Shown here one piece after another: positions 9,369 to 17,672 of a stretch of DNA of 64,000 bases (its first letter is position 1; each line of letters opens with the position of its first letter). The DNA is taken from positions 1,674,001 through 1,738,000 of the forward strand of contig NZ_CP087112.1 in the NCBI RefSeq assembly GCF_025643255.1, written 5' to 3'. A program made the translations under genes and the position numbers. The notes beneath the pieces are model-generated. The model was not told where the DNA came from. It searched no databases and saw only the letters and a list, made by a program, of their open reading frames with translations. This DNA comes from Halomonas sp. 7T (GTDB taxonomy: Bacteria > Pseudomonadota > Gammaproteobacteria > Pseudomonadales > Halomonadaceae).

Positions 9369-10672
9369 TGCCGAACCTGACCATCCCCGAACACGATGTA
9401 CTTTTGCGTCGTCAGCCCTTGCAGCCCGACGGGCCCTCTCGCGTGTAGCTTGTCGGTGGATATGCCAATTTCTGCTCCTAACCCGTACTCAAAGCCGTCT
9501 GCAAAACGCGTAGAGGCATTAACAATCACCGAGCTGGAGTCCACTTCTGCCATAAAACGGCGAGCAAGGGAGTAATCCTGGGTAACAATGGCATCGGTAT
9601 GGTGAGACCCGTACTTTTCAATATGCCTAATCGCCTCATCCATACCCTCCACCACCTTGATGGCTAGCACTGGCGCTAAGTACTCTGCATACCAGTCCTC
9701 CTCTGTCGCCTCAAGCGCTTGCGGAAGCAGCGACCGAGTGCGCTCACAGCCCCGAAGCTCTACCTCATACTGAGCGTAGGCGCGCGCTAGCTCTGGCAAC
9801 ACGATATCGGCAATCGGTGCATCCACCAACAAGGTTTCCATGGTGTTGCACGTTCCATAGCGATGGGTCTTGGCGTTAACGGCAATAGCCAATGCTTTGG
9901 CTGGGTCAGCCGTTGTGTCGATATATACATGACAAACACCGTCTAGGTGTTTGATAACAGGCACCTTCGCCTCGCGGGAAATACGCTCAATCAACGACTT
10001 ACCACCGCGAGGAATAATCACATCGACATATTCAGGCATACTGATCATCGCGCCTACCGCAGCGCGGTCGGTGGTCGCCACCACCTGAACAGCCCCCGCA
10101 GACAGACCCACATCCGCTAAGCCTTGCTGAATACAGTGGCTAATAGCAGCGTTGGAGGCACTGGCTTCTGAACCACCACGGAGTAAGCAGGCATTGCCGG
10201 ATTTTAAGCAAAGGCTCGCCGCTTCAAGGGTGACGTTAGGACGCGATTCATAAATGATACCCACTACACCAAGCGGCACGCGCATCTTGCCTACTTGAAT
10301 GCCACTGGGACGATAATTCATCTCGTCGATTTCACCTACAGGATCAGGTAGCCCGGCCACCTGGCGCAGCCCTTCAATCATTGCCTCTATTCGGCTATCG
10401 GTGAGCGCTAGGCGATCCAGCAGTGCAAGGTCTAAACCATTCTGCTGACCACGCTGCATATCGAGCGCATTAGCTTCTAAGAGCACTGCTCTAGAGGCTG
10501 CTAGGCGTGTTGCCATTGCCTCAAGAGCGCGGTTTTTCAAGCCAGTGTCCGCGCGGCGCAGTTCGACCGCAGCTGCCCGAGCACCCTGCCCAAGCGCCTG
10601 CATATAAGCGGGCACATCCCCAGCAGCCAAGTGGCGTTGGGCTTGATCCTGGAACGTGGTAGAACCGCTCAT
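9365..10672 (-). CDS. proA: Gamma-glutamyl phosphate reductase
   Basis: ProA reduces gamma-glutamyl phosphate to glutamate-5-semialdehyde with NADPH, the second step of proline synthesis; proline is also a compatible solute in halophiles. The 435-residue protein shows the aldehyde-dehydrogenase-like active-site Cys in [11 protein letters not shown], the [14 protein letters not shown] motif and the C-terminal [14 protein letters not shown] signature. A GGGAG lies 5 bases before ATG 10672. It heads the long minus-strand run; the 230-bp upstream gap is shared with the divergent gene at 10903 and probably holds the promoters. Confidence 0.96.
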   Translation of the reverse strand: MSGSTTFQDQAQRHLAAGDVPAYMQALGQGARAAAVELRRADTGLKNRALEAMATRLAASRAVLLEANALDMQRGQQNGLDLALLDRLALTDSRIEAMIEGLRQVAGLPDPVGEIDEMNYRPSGIQVGKMRVPLGVVGIIYESRPNVTLEAASLCLKSGNACLLRGGSEASASNAAISHCIQQGLADVGLSAGAVQVVATTDRAAVGAMISMPEYVDVIIPRGGKSLIERISREAKVPVIKHLDGVCHVYIDTTADPAKALAIAVNAKTHRYGTCNTMETLLVDAPIADIVLPELARAYAQYEVELRGCERTRSLLPQALEATEEDWYAEYLAPVLAIKVVEGMDEAIRHIEKYGSHHTDAIVTQDYSLARRFMAEVDSSSVIVNASTRFADGFEYGLGAEIGISTDKLHARGPVGLQGLTTQKYIVFGDGQVRQ

Positions 10673-10902
10673 ATTGTCTCCCTGAGTAGTGACATAACAA
10701 GTAGGATGGTTGTCAGCAAATACTATGTGTCATGGTTGTATAAAAGCTATGGTGCCCGTGGCACTAAATGCTTAACGGTATCTTACGCCATTTGGACGTT
10801 ATACTGGGGTATGAGATCTTAATTTTGACACGGCAGCGTTATCAAACAGCACTTCAACACTGTGAATAAGCCTCCGTTATTAAGGGTGAATAGTAAGCCA
10901 CC

Positions 10903-11757
10903 ATGCAAAGCAAGTACAAAATACGCCTACTGAGAGCTAACTTATTCGCTGCCGCTGTGGTGCTGGCACTCTGGACACCTGCTGCTCCACCGCTTGCCGC
11001 GCTGGTACTTTGGCTCTCGGTCGGATGGCTTTTCATTACCGCACTGCTGCTGGATTTTAGCCACCGACGAGCCAGGGGGTTGCCCTGGCAAATGCTGGCT
11101 GGCGGCTTGCTACTTTGCTTAGTTGCCGCTGCGCCTGAACGCCACAGTATGTTGATATGGGTTTTTGCAGCGGTTTGCATGCTTCCACAGAAGCCTATAG
11201 CTATTGCGTTCAATGCCAGCGCTGCCCTGTTCAGCTGGATCATGATCGCTCCCTTTCTCAGCAGGCCAGAATGGTTATTGCTTCTATCGTCACTCACGAT
11301 TTTGGGGCTATTAGCCGTCTCGCGAACACGCCAACTGATTGATATAAACGGTGCAATTCAGCAACGCTTGCGACTCATACCGGGGCTTAACTTGTGGGCG
11401 GGCGAGCAACTACTGCGCGACCTCGCCCGAGAGCAAATACGCTCTGAACGTGAGGCAATTTACGCTGAAATAATCGTTATACACGTTAAGCGTCACCAGC
11501 TCTGGGCCTCAGCACAAAAACTCTGCGAACTCACTTATGACTTTGAAAACGTATATCGGCTAAATGGCACGACATTAGTTTTATTACTGCTGTCTCGCTC
11601 GCCAAAGGAGGGAGCGCAACGTCGAGAGCTGATTTGCAGCGCTTTACCTGAGAAGCTGCTCTACCATCACTCACCGCTGATGGATGTGGAGCTTTCAACG
11701 CTGACCCTAGAAACGCTGCATACGTTGCCTGCACAGACGCTTGGGAGCACGCCATGA
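10903..11757 (+). CDS. Membrane protein with a degenerate GGDEF-like domain (first of pair)
   Basis: A 284-residue protein I do not recognise by name. Residues about 12-135 form four to six hydrophobic spans. The C-terminal half (about 145-284) has the pattern of a shrunken GGDEF domain: an AREQIRSEREAIYAEIIVIHVKR helix-strand followed by VYRLNGTTLVLLLL where an active cyclase would have RxGGDEFxxLL. The catalytic GG(D/E)EF is gone, so c-di-GMP synthesis is not expected. Its stop overlaps the next gene by 4 bp (ATGA), and that gene has the same architecture. It starts a plus-strand operon diverging from proA. Confidence 0.75.
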   Translation: MQSKYKIRLLRANLFAAAVVLALWTPAAPPLAALVLWLSVGWLFITALLLDFSHRRARGLPWQMLAGGLLLCLVAAAPERHSMLIWVFAAVCMLPQKPIAIAFNASAALFSWIMIAPFLSRPEWLLLLSSLTILGLLAVSRTRQLIDINGAIQQRLRLIPGLNLWAGEQLLRDLAREQIRSEREAIYAEIIVIHVKRHQLWASAQKLCELTYDFENVYRLNGTTLVLLLLSRSPKEGAQRRELICSALPEKLLYHHSPLMDVELSTLTLETLHTLPAQTLGSTP

Positions 11758-12686
11758 CAGAGCAGCAGTTATCAGGGCGGTTAATGACACTGGCCTATAG
11801 TGGTAGCGTTTGCATGATGGCGGCTTATACCTTGTGGCTATATGCCATGGGCGACTATCGTGACCTGTTAATTCCCATGTTTGTTACCCTGCTGCTTCTC
11901 ACCGCACTGCTGATGCATTACAGCCAGGATCTAGCCCCCGTCATACCGCGCATCATTTTACTCGCGAGCACTTACGTTGTGGTTTTAGCCGCCATGTACT
12001 ATCAACCCAGCACACCGCTTATTTGGCTGGGCTTGCCGATTGCCGCCTCTTTTTTACTGTTGCCACTATGGGGCGCACTTTTTTTAAACGTGGTTTGTTC
12101 GCCGATTTGGTGGCTTCTACCAAGCGCAAATGACATCACCCCCTCCGTTGTGCTGGGCTATTCCGCTCTTATCTTACTCTCAGCACTCCCCCCTTGGGAG
12201 CATGCCCGCAGGCGGGCACTGCTCAGAGCAACAGATCCTAACGACAGCGACTGCAACGCTTACCATATCGACACCCTAAAAGAGCGCCTACACAACGAAT
12301 ATCAGCGCGCAGCGATGCTTAACAAACGTCTGGCCGTCCTGGTACTCCATTTACCACAGCTGGATATGGCAGAAGAGCAATTCGGGCAGCGCGCCCAGCT
12401 GGCACTCCTAGGCACGCTCTGCAGCGAGGTGAATAGCCGCTGTCGCGACCATGATTTGCTAGGGCGAGCAGGCAACGCTACCTTTTGGCTGGTGCTTCCA
12501 GACACGAGCGAAAGCGGTGCCTTATTAGTCCGTGAGCGGCTTCAGCGAGCATTATCACGCTGCGTGCTTGTGGAAACAGGACATTTAGATACGCGTATTA
12601 GCGCGTGTTTACCGTGCCAGGGCGAGAGCTTTGAACGTTATATACAGCGCTTGGAAGTGCGAGCACAGGCATTAGTTGACGCCTAA
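11754..12686 (+). CDS. Membrane protein with a degenerate GGDEF domain (second of pair)
   Basis: A 310-residue protein with about five to six membrane spans (residues 10-155), then a cytoplasmic GGDEF-fold domain (about 170-310). The fold is clear: KRLAVLVLHLPQLD for the first strand, DHDLLGRAGNATFWLVLP for the signature hairpin, and RISACLPCQG for the late strand. The GGDEF active loop is replaced by AGNATF, so metal and GTP catalysis should be lost. GGGAG precedes the ATG. It probably acts as a sensor or scaffold with the overlapping upstream gene, which is inference. Confidence 0.8.
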   Translation: MTEQQLSGRLMTLAYSGSVCMMAAYTLWLYAMGDYRDLLIPMFVTLLLLTALLMHYSQDLAPVIPRIILLASTYVVVLAAMYYQPSTPLIWLGLPIAASFLLLPLWGALFLNVVCSPIWWLLPSANDITPSVVLGYSALILLSALPPWEHARRRALLRATDPNDSDCNAYHIDTLKERLHNEYQRAAMLNKRLAVLVLHLPQLDMAEEQFGQRAQLALLGTLCSEVNSRCRDHDLLGRAGNATFWLVLPDTSESGALLVRERLQRALSRCVLVETGHLDTRISACLPCQGESFERYIQRLEVRAQALVDA

Positions 12687-12708
12687 CCTTTTATGTATGG
12701 AGCTCTCT

Positions 12709-14106
12709 GTGTCTCTGGCTGATTCACTCTTTGCGATTTCAATGTCGCCCACCATGTTGCTGGCACTGGTCTTTCTCATCGCACTGGTCGAATCTTTGGC
12801 GCTGGTAGGTTTGTTGGTACCTGGGGTGGTATTGATCACTGCTGCCGCTTCGGTCGCCGGGCACCAGTCCATTGGCTTGCCCTGGCTTGTCGGCGCTGCG
12901 TTCATTGGTGCCGTACTAGGCGATGGTATTAGCTATAAGCTGGGCTACCATCACCGTGAGCAGGTGACTCAGCGCTGGCCGCTGGTACATCATCCTGAAT
13001 GGTTAGGTCGTGGTGCACGCTTCTTTGAACGCTACGGGATCTACTCGGTATTTATTGGCCGCTTTGTAGGGCCGGTTCGTCCTATCATTCCGTTAATTGC
13101 AGGTATGATGCGCATGCCTGCTCGCACGTTTTTGTGGGCCAATATTGCATCCGCAACGCTATGGGCGCCAGCTTATGTGTTGCCGGGCTATTTATTAGGC
13201 CGTACCTGGCAGCAGCGGCTTGACTTACCGCCTAATGTGGAAGCTGCCGCAATAATGATGGCCGCCAGCGTGGTGGTACTGGCAGTCATATTTTCATGGG
13301 GAAGAGCACAGGTGGGCCGCCACGGCTGGGCGTACTTGGCCATTGCAAAAATTATTCGCCGCATTCCTTTCATGCGCAGGCCATGGCTTTCGATGAGCCG
13401 ATCCGGTGAGGTACCCCTCGCATCGCTCCTGCTGCTTGTAGTGGCGCTAGCCAGCGTTTCAGCCTGGACCTTACTGGTTATGCAGCATGACGGCCCCTTG
13501 CTCATGGACCTCCAGGCCCAGCGGCTTTTTAACTGGCTTAGTAATGATTTTTTGGTTACCTCAAGTAGCGTGCTAGCGGACATTGGCGATACGCTCGGCA
13601 TTGCCGCCATCCTTACGCCCTGGGGGCTATGGCTTTTAGTGCACAAGCGCTGGGATGCCTTTTATCACTGGGGCGCCGCCGTCAGTGGCATTGCCCTGCT
13701 CAACACCCTAGGTAAGGCTATTTTTGGACGTGAACGGCCCTTTACCCCTGATCACCTTACCGGCTCTTTCGCATACCCCAGCGCTCATACTTCTACATCG
13801 GTAGTGGTAATCGGCCTTGCTGCCGCTTTCTTAGTGGCGGGATTACCACGTAGACAGCACGTTTGGGTGTATTGGTTAGCCATTATTCTGGCAACCGCGA
13901 TGGCACTATCTCGCTTAATAATAGACGTACACTGGTTAAGTGATTTGATTGGGGGCGCGCTGCTTGGCCTAGTCGTATGCGCTCTGGTTCGGCTGAGCTG
14001 GCAGCGGCGTTACCGAGCGCCCTTGCCGCCCTGTCCATGGTTATTGCTCGGCAGCGCATCGCTCATGTTAGTCACTTTGCGCATCATCTACTTGCCAGCT
14101 TATTAA
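12709..14106 (+). CDS. DedA family / PAP2 phosphatase fusion membrane protein
   Basis: An inner-membrane protein of about 465 residues joining two modules. The N-terminal DedA/VTT domain (to about 200) has FIGRFVGPVRPIIPLIAG. The C-terminal PAP2 domain has all three phosphatase motifs: KAIFGRERP, PSAHTS and SRLIIDVHWLSD, with PSAH in place of the common PSGH. DedA proteins move lipid carriers such as undecaprenyl phosphate and PAP2 enzymes dephosphorylate lipid pyrophosphates, so recycling of undecaprenyl pyrophosphate is a reasonable inference. I chose GTG 12709 (GGAG 6 bases upstream); ATG 12697 is possible. Confidence 0.88.
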   Translation: MSLADSLFAISMSPTMLLALVFLIALVESLALVGLLVPGVVLITAAASVAGHQSIGLPWLVGAAFIGAVLGDGISYKLGYHHREQVTQRWPLVHHPEWLGRGARFFERYGIYSVFIGRFVGPVRPIIPLIAGMMRMPARTFLWANIASATLWAPAYVLPGYLLGRTWQQRLDLPPNVEAAAIMMAASVVVLAVIFSWGRAQVGRHGWAYLAIAKIIRRIPFMRRPWLSMSRSGEVPLASLLLLVVALASVSAWTLLVMQHDGPLLMDLQAQRLFNWLSNDFLVTSSSVLADIGDTLGIAAILTPWGLWLLVHKRWDAFYHWGAAVSGIALLNTLGKAIFGRERPFTPDHLTGSFAYPSAHTSTSVVVIGLAAAFLVAGLPRRQHVWVYWLAIILATAMALSRLIIDVHWLSDLIGGALLGLVVCALVRLSWQRRYRAPLPPCPWLLLGSASLMLVTLRIIYLPAY

Positions 14107-14726
14107 CCCAGTGCTAACCAAGCGCCTACCCCCAACATCAGCGTCCCCGCAATGCGGTTAAGTAACCGCACATTGCCGCTTTTACCCAACACTTTTCGCA
14201 GCGTTTTCCCGCCTGTTGCGTAAACCAGCATGCTGGCAAACTCAATACTAAGAATCACTGCGATTAGCACACTCAACTGGGGCGCTAGGGGGCGGCTGCT
14301 ATCTAAAAACGGTGGCAGCAACACCATAAAAAACGCCCAACCTTTAGGGTTTGCAACCGCGGTGACAAGCCCTTGCATGGCCAGCTGCCAGCGCCCTGCA
14401 GCGGGGCCCGCATCCAGTTCACTAGGAATCGCCATGCGCCCCCGAGAGCGCCACATCATAATCCCCAAATAGGCAAGATAGGCACCGCCCGCCCATTTAA
14501 AGGCAGTAAACAGCTCGGGCTGGCGAAGCATCAACGCTGCCACACCAGCCCCAGCAGCGGCTGCCACAAAGCCAACGCCGATTAACTCCCCCACCATCAT
14601 CCAAAGCGTACGCTTAACGCCCTGGGTCATGCCCAGCACCATGGCAAGGGTCATACACATGCCTGGCGTAAGCGAAACAAATAAAAAGGTTGGCACAAAC
14701 ACAGACAACATGGCCCAGGACATCAC
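14103..14726 (-). CDS. LysE/RhtB family amino acid exporter
   Basis: A 207-residue inner-membrane protein with about six spans and the family N-terminus (PTFLFVSLTPGMCMTLAMVLGMTQG) and NPKGWAFFMVLLP motif. Members export basic or neutral amino acids or homoserine lactones; the substrate cannot be told here. The start is GTG 14726 with ATG directly after; AAGGA lies inside the ubiX 3' end. It follows ubiX by 2 bp. Its 3' end overlaps the convergent DedA-PAP2 gene by 4 bp. Confidence 0.88.
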   Translation of the reverse strand: MMSWAMLSVFVPTFLFVSLTPGMCMTLAMVLGMTQGVKRTLWMMVGELIGVGFVAAAAGAGVAALMLRQPELFTAFKWAGGAYLAYLGIMMWRSRGRMAIPSELDAGPAAGRWQLAMQGLVTAVANPKGWAFFMVLLPPFLDSSRPLAPQLSVLIAVILSIEFASMLVYATGGKTLRKVLGKSGNVRLLNRIAGTLMLGVGAWLALG

Positions 14727-14728
14727 CG

Positions 14729-15406
14729 TTACAAATCCTTATGTTGTGTATCGCTGGATGTCTGGTGCGCTTCTCCCCATCGCGGCATCAGACGGTGAGT
14801 AATACCCAGCTGGTTAAGTATTCGGGCAACAATAAAGTCGATAAGATCTTCAATGGTGTTTGGTTGATGATAAAAGCCAGGCGCGGCAGGCAGGATCACC
14901 ACTCCCAGGCGGCTAAGCGCCAGCATATGCTCTAAGTGGATCGGAGAAAAAGGGCTTTCGCGTGGCACCATCACTAAGGTTCGGCGCTCTTTAATAGCGA
15001 CATCGGCCGCACGCTCAATTAAGTTATTACTTGCACCGGTGGCCACAGCAGAGAGCGTCCCCGTAGAACAAGGGCACACCACCATTGCTGAAGGCGCTCC
15101 TGAACCTGATGCCACAGGCGCCATCCAGTCTTCACGACCGAAACAGCGGATTTGGCCGGGCTCGGCACCGCTGCGCTGGCTTAGCGCCTCAACTAAACGC
15201 GCCGGTTGCGCAGGTAACGAAATCTCTGTTTCCGTGGCGATCACCATGTGCGCCGCTTTAGAGATCATTACCCAGACTTCGTGACCCGCCTCTACCAGCA
15301 CATCGATTAACCGTAAGCCATATTGTGCGCCGGAAGCACCGGTTAAAGCCACGGTCACCGGTGGCTTAAACGTAGAACTTGGAATATTGGAACTAATAGT
15401 TGCCAC
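14729..15406 (-). CDS. ubiX: Flavin prenyltransferase UbiX
   Basis: UbiX makes prenylated FMN, the cofactor of the UbiD decarboxylase in ubiquinone synthesis. The 225-residue flavoprotein shows VALTGASGAQYGLRL near the N-terminus, CPCSTGTLSAVATG in the middle, and VPRESPFSPIHLEHMLALSRLG and LPAAPGFYHQP, all typical of the family. The start is GTG 15406, with AAGGAG (inside the mpl end) 8 bases upstream. Gene order mpl-ubiX is common in gammaproteobacteria. Confidence 0.95.
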   Translation of the reverse strand: MATISSNIPSSTFKPPVTVALTGASGAQYGLRLIDVLVEAGHEVWVMISKAAHMVIATETEISLPAQPARLVEALSQRSGAEPGQIRCFGREDWMAPVASGSGAPSAMVVCPCSTGTLSAVATGASNNLIERAADVAIKERRTLVMVPRESPFSPIHLEHMLALSRLGVVILPAAPGFYHQPNTIEDLIDFIVARILNQLGITHRLMPRWGEAHQTSSDTQHKDL

Positions 15407-15411
15407 GCAAC

Positions 15412-16788
15412 TTACTCCTTAGCGGCCAATGCAGTTAATAGACGTTCGTGGATACCCTCAAAGCCACCGTTCGACATGACCACAATACGGTCTTGCGGTG
15501 ACGCTTGGGTGACAACGGCCTCGACCAGCGCCTTGATATCGCTAAACAGATGAGCGCGCTCCCCCTGATCCGCTACCAACGCATCCATAGACCAATCCAG
15601 GCCCTCAGGTTGAAACCAGAACACGGCATCCGCATCGGCAACGCTCTCCTTTAAACGCTCACGCAGGGCGCCTAAGCGCATCGTGTTGGAGCGAGGCTCA
15701 ATGACGGCAAGCAAGCGGCCCCTGGTGGTGGCCGCACGTAGGCCTTGTAACGTGGCGGCGATAGCGGTTGGGTGATGGGCGAAATCATCGATAACCTGCA
15801 CCCCGCCTACCTCACCGCGCACCTCTTGGCGGCGTCGTGGCGTCTGAAAACGTGATAGCGCCGCACAGGCTCGGGGTAAATCAACCCCGCAACGATGCGC
15901 CGCCGCTAGCGCTGCTAGCGCATTACGGGCGTTGTGCTCACCGGTTAACGACCACTCGACAACACCGTCCTCTTCTCCGTTAGCGCCACGGTAAAGCACC
16001 TGAAAGCGACTACCATCCGGCCGTTCCAAGCTTAGCTGCCACTCGCTGGTGGCTAAACAGCCAAAGCGCTCTACGGGTGACCAAGCCCCCATCGCTAGCA
16101 CACGCTCTAACGCCGGTTGCTGGTCGGCCACAAGCAGTTGGCCTTTACCGGGTACCGTGCGCACCAGGTGGTGAAACTGGCGTTCAATAGCCGCTAGATC
16201 AGGAAAAATATCCGCATGATCAAATTCAAGGTTATTCAGCACCGCAATGGTGGGGCGGTAATGCACAAATTTTGAGCGCTTATCAAAAAAAGCCGTGTCG
16301 TACTCATCCGCCTCAACCACAAATGGCGCTTCGGGGCTGCCTAGCCGAGCGGACACACCAAAATTACGCGGCACACCGCCAATTAAAAACCCCGGGGTTT
16401 GGCCTGCACTCTCTAAAAGCCATGCCAATAGGCTTGCCGTGGTTGTTTTACCGTGGGTACCGGCCACCGCAATCACTTGCCGATTTGGCAGCACATAGTC
16501 GGCTAGCCATTGCGCCCCGGATGTGTAGCGCAGCTGACTATCCAGCAGCGCCTCTACCTCAGGATTCCCCCGGGAGAGGGCATTACCCACCACTACCATA
16601 TCCATGGTCGCTGATAAATTTTCAGCCCGGTACCCTTCCATTAGCGTAATCCCTGCTTGTTCAAGCTGGGTGCTCATGGGCGGGTAAACATTGGCATCAG
16701 AACCGCTGACCTGGTGCCCCAGCTCTCGCGCGAGCAGCGCCAAGCTACCCATAAAGGTGCCACAAATACCGATAATATGGAGATGCAT
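15412..16788 (-). CDS. mpl: UDP-N-acetylmuramate:L-alanyl-gamma-D-glutamyl-meso-diaminopimelate ligase
   Basis: Mpl reattaches recycled murein tripeptide to UDP-MurNAc, saving cell-wall peptide. From ATG 16788 the protein is 458 residues and starts MHLHIIGICGTFMGS, the family N-terminus; the frame is open further upstream but AAGGA precedes 16788. Mur-ligase marks are AVAGTHGKTTTASLLAWLL (ATP loop), EADEYDTAFFDKRSKF, LNNLEFDHADIF and DDFAHHPTAI. Confidence 0.96.
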   Translation of the reverse strand: MHLHIIGICGTFMGSLALLARELGHQVSGSDANVYPPMSTQLEQAGITLMEGYRAENLSATMDMVVVGNALSRGNPEVEALLDSQLRYTSGAQWLADYVLPNRQVIAVAGTHGKTTTASLLAWLLESAGQTPGFLIGGVPRNFGVSARLGSPEAPFVVEADEYDTAFFDKRSKFVHYRPTIAVLNNLEFDHADIFPDLAAIERQFHHLVRTVPGKGQLLVADQQPALERVLAMGAWSPVERFGCLATSEWQLSLERPDGSRFQVLYRGANGEEDGVVEWSLTGEHNARNALAALAAAHRCGVDLPRACAALSRFQTPRRRQEVRGEVGGVQVIDDFAHHPTAIAATLQGLRAATTRGRLLAVIEPRSNTMRLGALRERLKESVADADAVFWFQPEGLDWSMDALVADQGERAHLFSDIKALVEAVVTQASPQDRIVVMSNGGFEGIHERLLTALAAKE

Positions 16789-17011
16789 GGGGTAGTTCCT
16801 TATCTTTGCCGTATAAAGCCGATACAACATGTAGAAAATAGCTGCTGAGATTAGCACGCTAAGCCAAGCTGCTCATCCCATCATCATTGCGGCTTCACGT
16901 CACGGGGCTAGAAAGTGACAAATTCGGCGTATTGTTGCAGGATGCGCCCATCCATTTAATAAACCACTTAACCACATCGCCTAGCCACGGTGTTGGTCAG
17001 AGGAACTATCC

Positions 17012-17398
17012 ATGCGCATTTTGATTCGTTACTTTTTTCGCGGCGTACGTCTTTTACTCGCACCGGTCATGCTGATCTCAGAAAAGCTGTCTACGCCAAA
17101 GTCGGTAGAACGCTCCCCAGAAGAGCAGGAGAAGGTGGATCAAGCATGCAAAAGCTTAGCGCTGTATCAATTTCGCACCTGCCCGTTTTGTATCAAAGTG
17201 CGTAAAGAAATTGCTCGACTGGGGCTAAATATTGAGACAAGAGATGCACAGTTAGATCCTGAGCATAAAAAAGACCTGCAAGAAGGCGGCGGCAAAGTGA
17301 AGGTTCCCTGCCTGAAAATCACCCATGAAGACGGTCGGCATGAATGGCTTTACGAGTCAGATGCTATTAATCGCTTATTACATCAGCGTTTTGGTTAA
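17012..17398 (+). CDS. Membrane-tethered glutaredoxin-like protein
   Basis: A 128-residue protein. The first 25 residues (RYFFRGVRLLLAPVMLI) form a likely membrane anchor or N-terminal amphipathic helix. The rest is a thioredoxin-fold domain with a CPFC redox motif (RTCPFCIKVRKEI), a cis-Pro loop (VKVPCLKI) and LYESDAINRLL, as in glutaredoxins and GST N-terminal domains. A cytoplasmic, glutathione-linked thiol role is likely. GAGGA lies 8 bases before the ATG. It stands alone between the mpl promoter region and the peptide transporter. Confidence 0.88.
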   Translation: MRILIRYFFRGVRLLLAPVMLISEKLSTPKSVERSPEEQEKVDQACKSLALYQFRTCPFCIKVRKEIARLGLNIETRDAQLDPEHKKDLQEGGGKVKVPCLKITHEDGRHEWLYESDAINRLLHQRFG

Positions 17399-17408
17399 GA
17401 GCCACTTT

Positions 17409-17430
17409 AAGCAGGCCAGCCGGCCTGCTT
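17409..17430 (+). terminator. Hairpin after the glutaredoxin gene
   Basis: A perfect 9-bp stem, AAGCAGGCC at 17409-17417 with GGCCTGCTT at 17422-17430, around the loop AGCC, 11 bases after the stop codon. No long T-run follows, so termination may be partial. Confidence 0.55.
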
Positions 17431-17672
17431 ACGCACCGCCCGCAACACCAACTTTCGTCTAATCACCCTGCGCCGCCCTGCCGCGTTTAGCCATCTCATG
17501 CGGCATATGAATGATACGTCTCATTATTTCGATTGTATGACGCAACGGGCACTCTCTATGTTAACTAAAGAGCTTACGAGCTGACCGTGTCTGTTTTACT
17601 GGTCACCTATGAATAATAACGTCGTGACCAATGCGTAAAACGAACAATAAACAATCATTCATAGGAACAATT

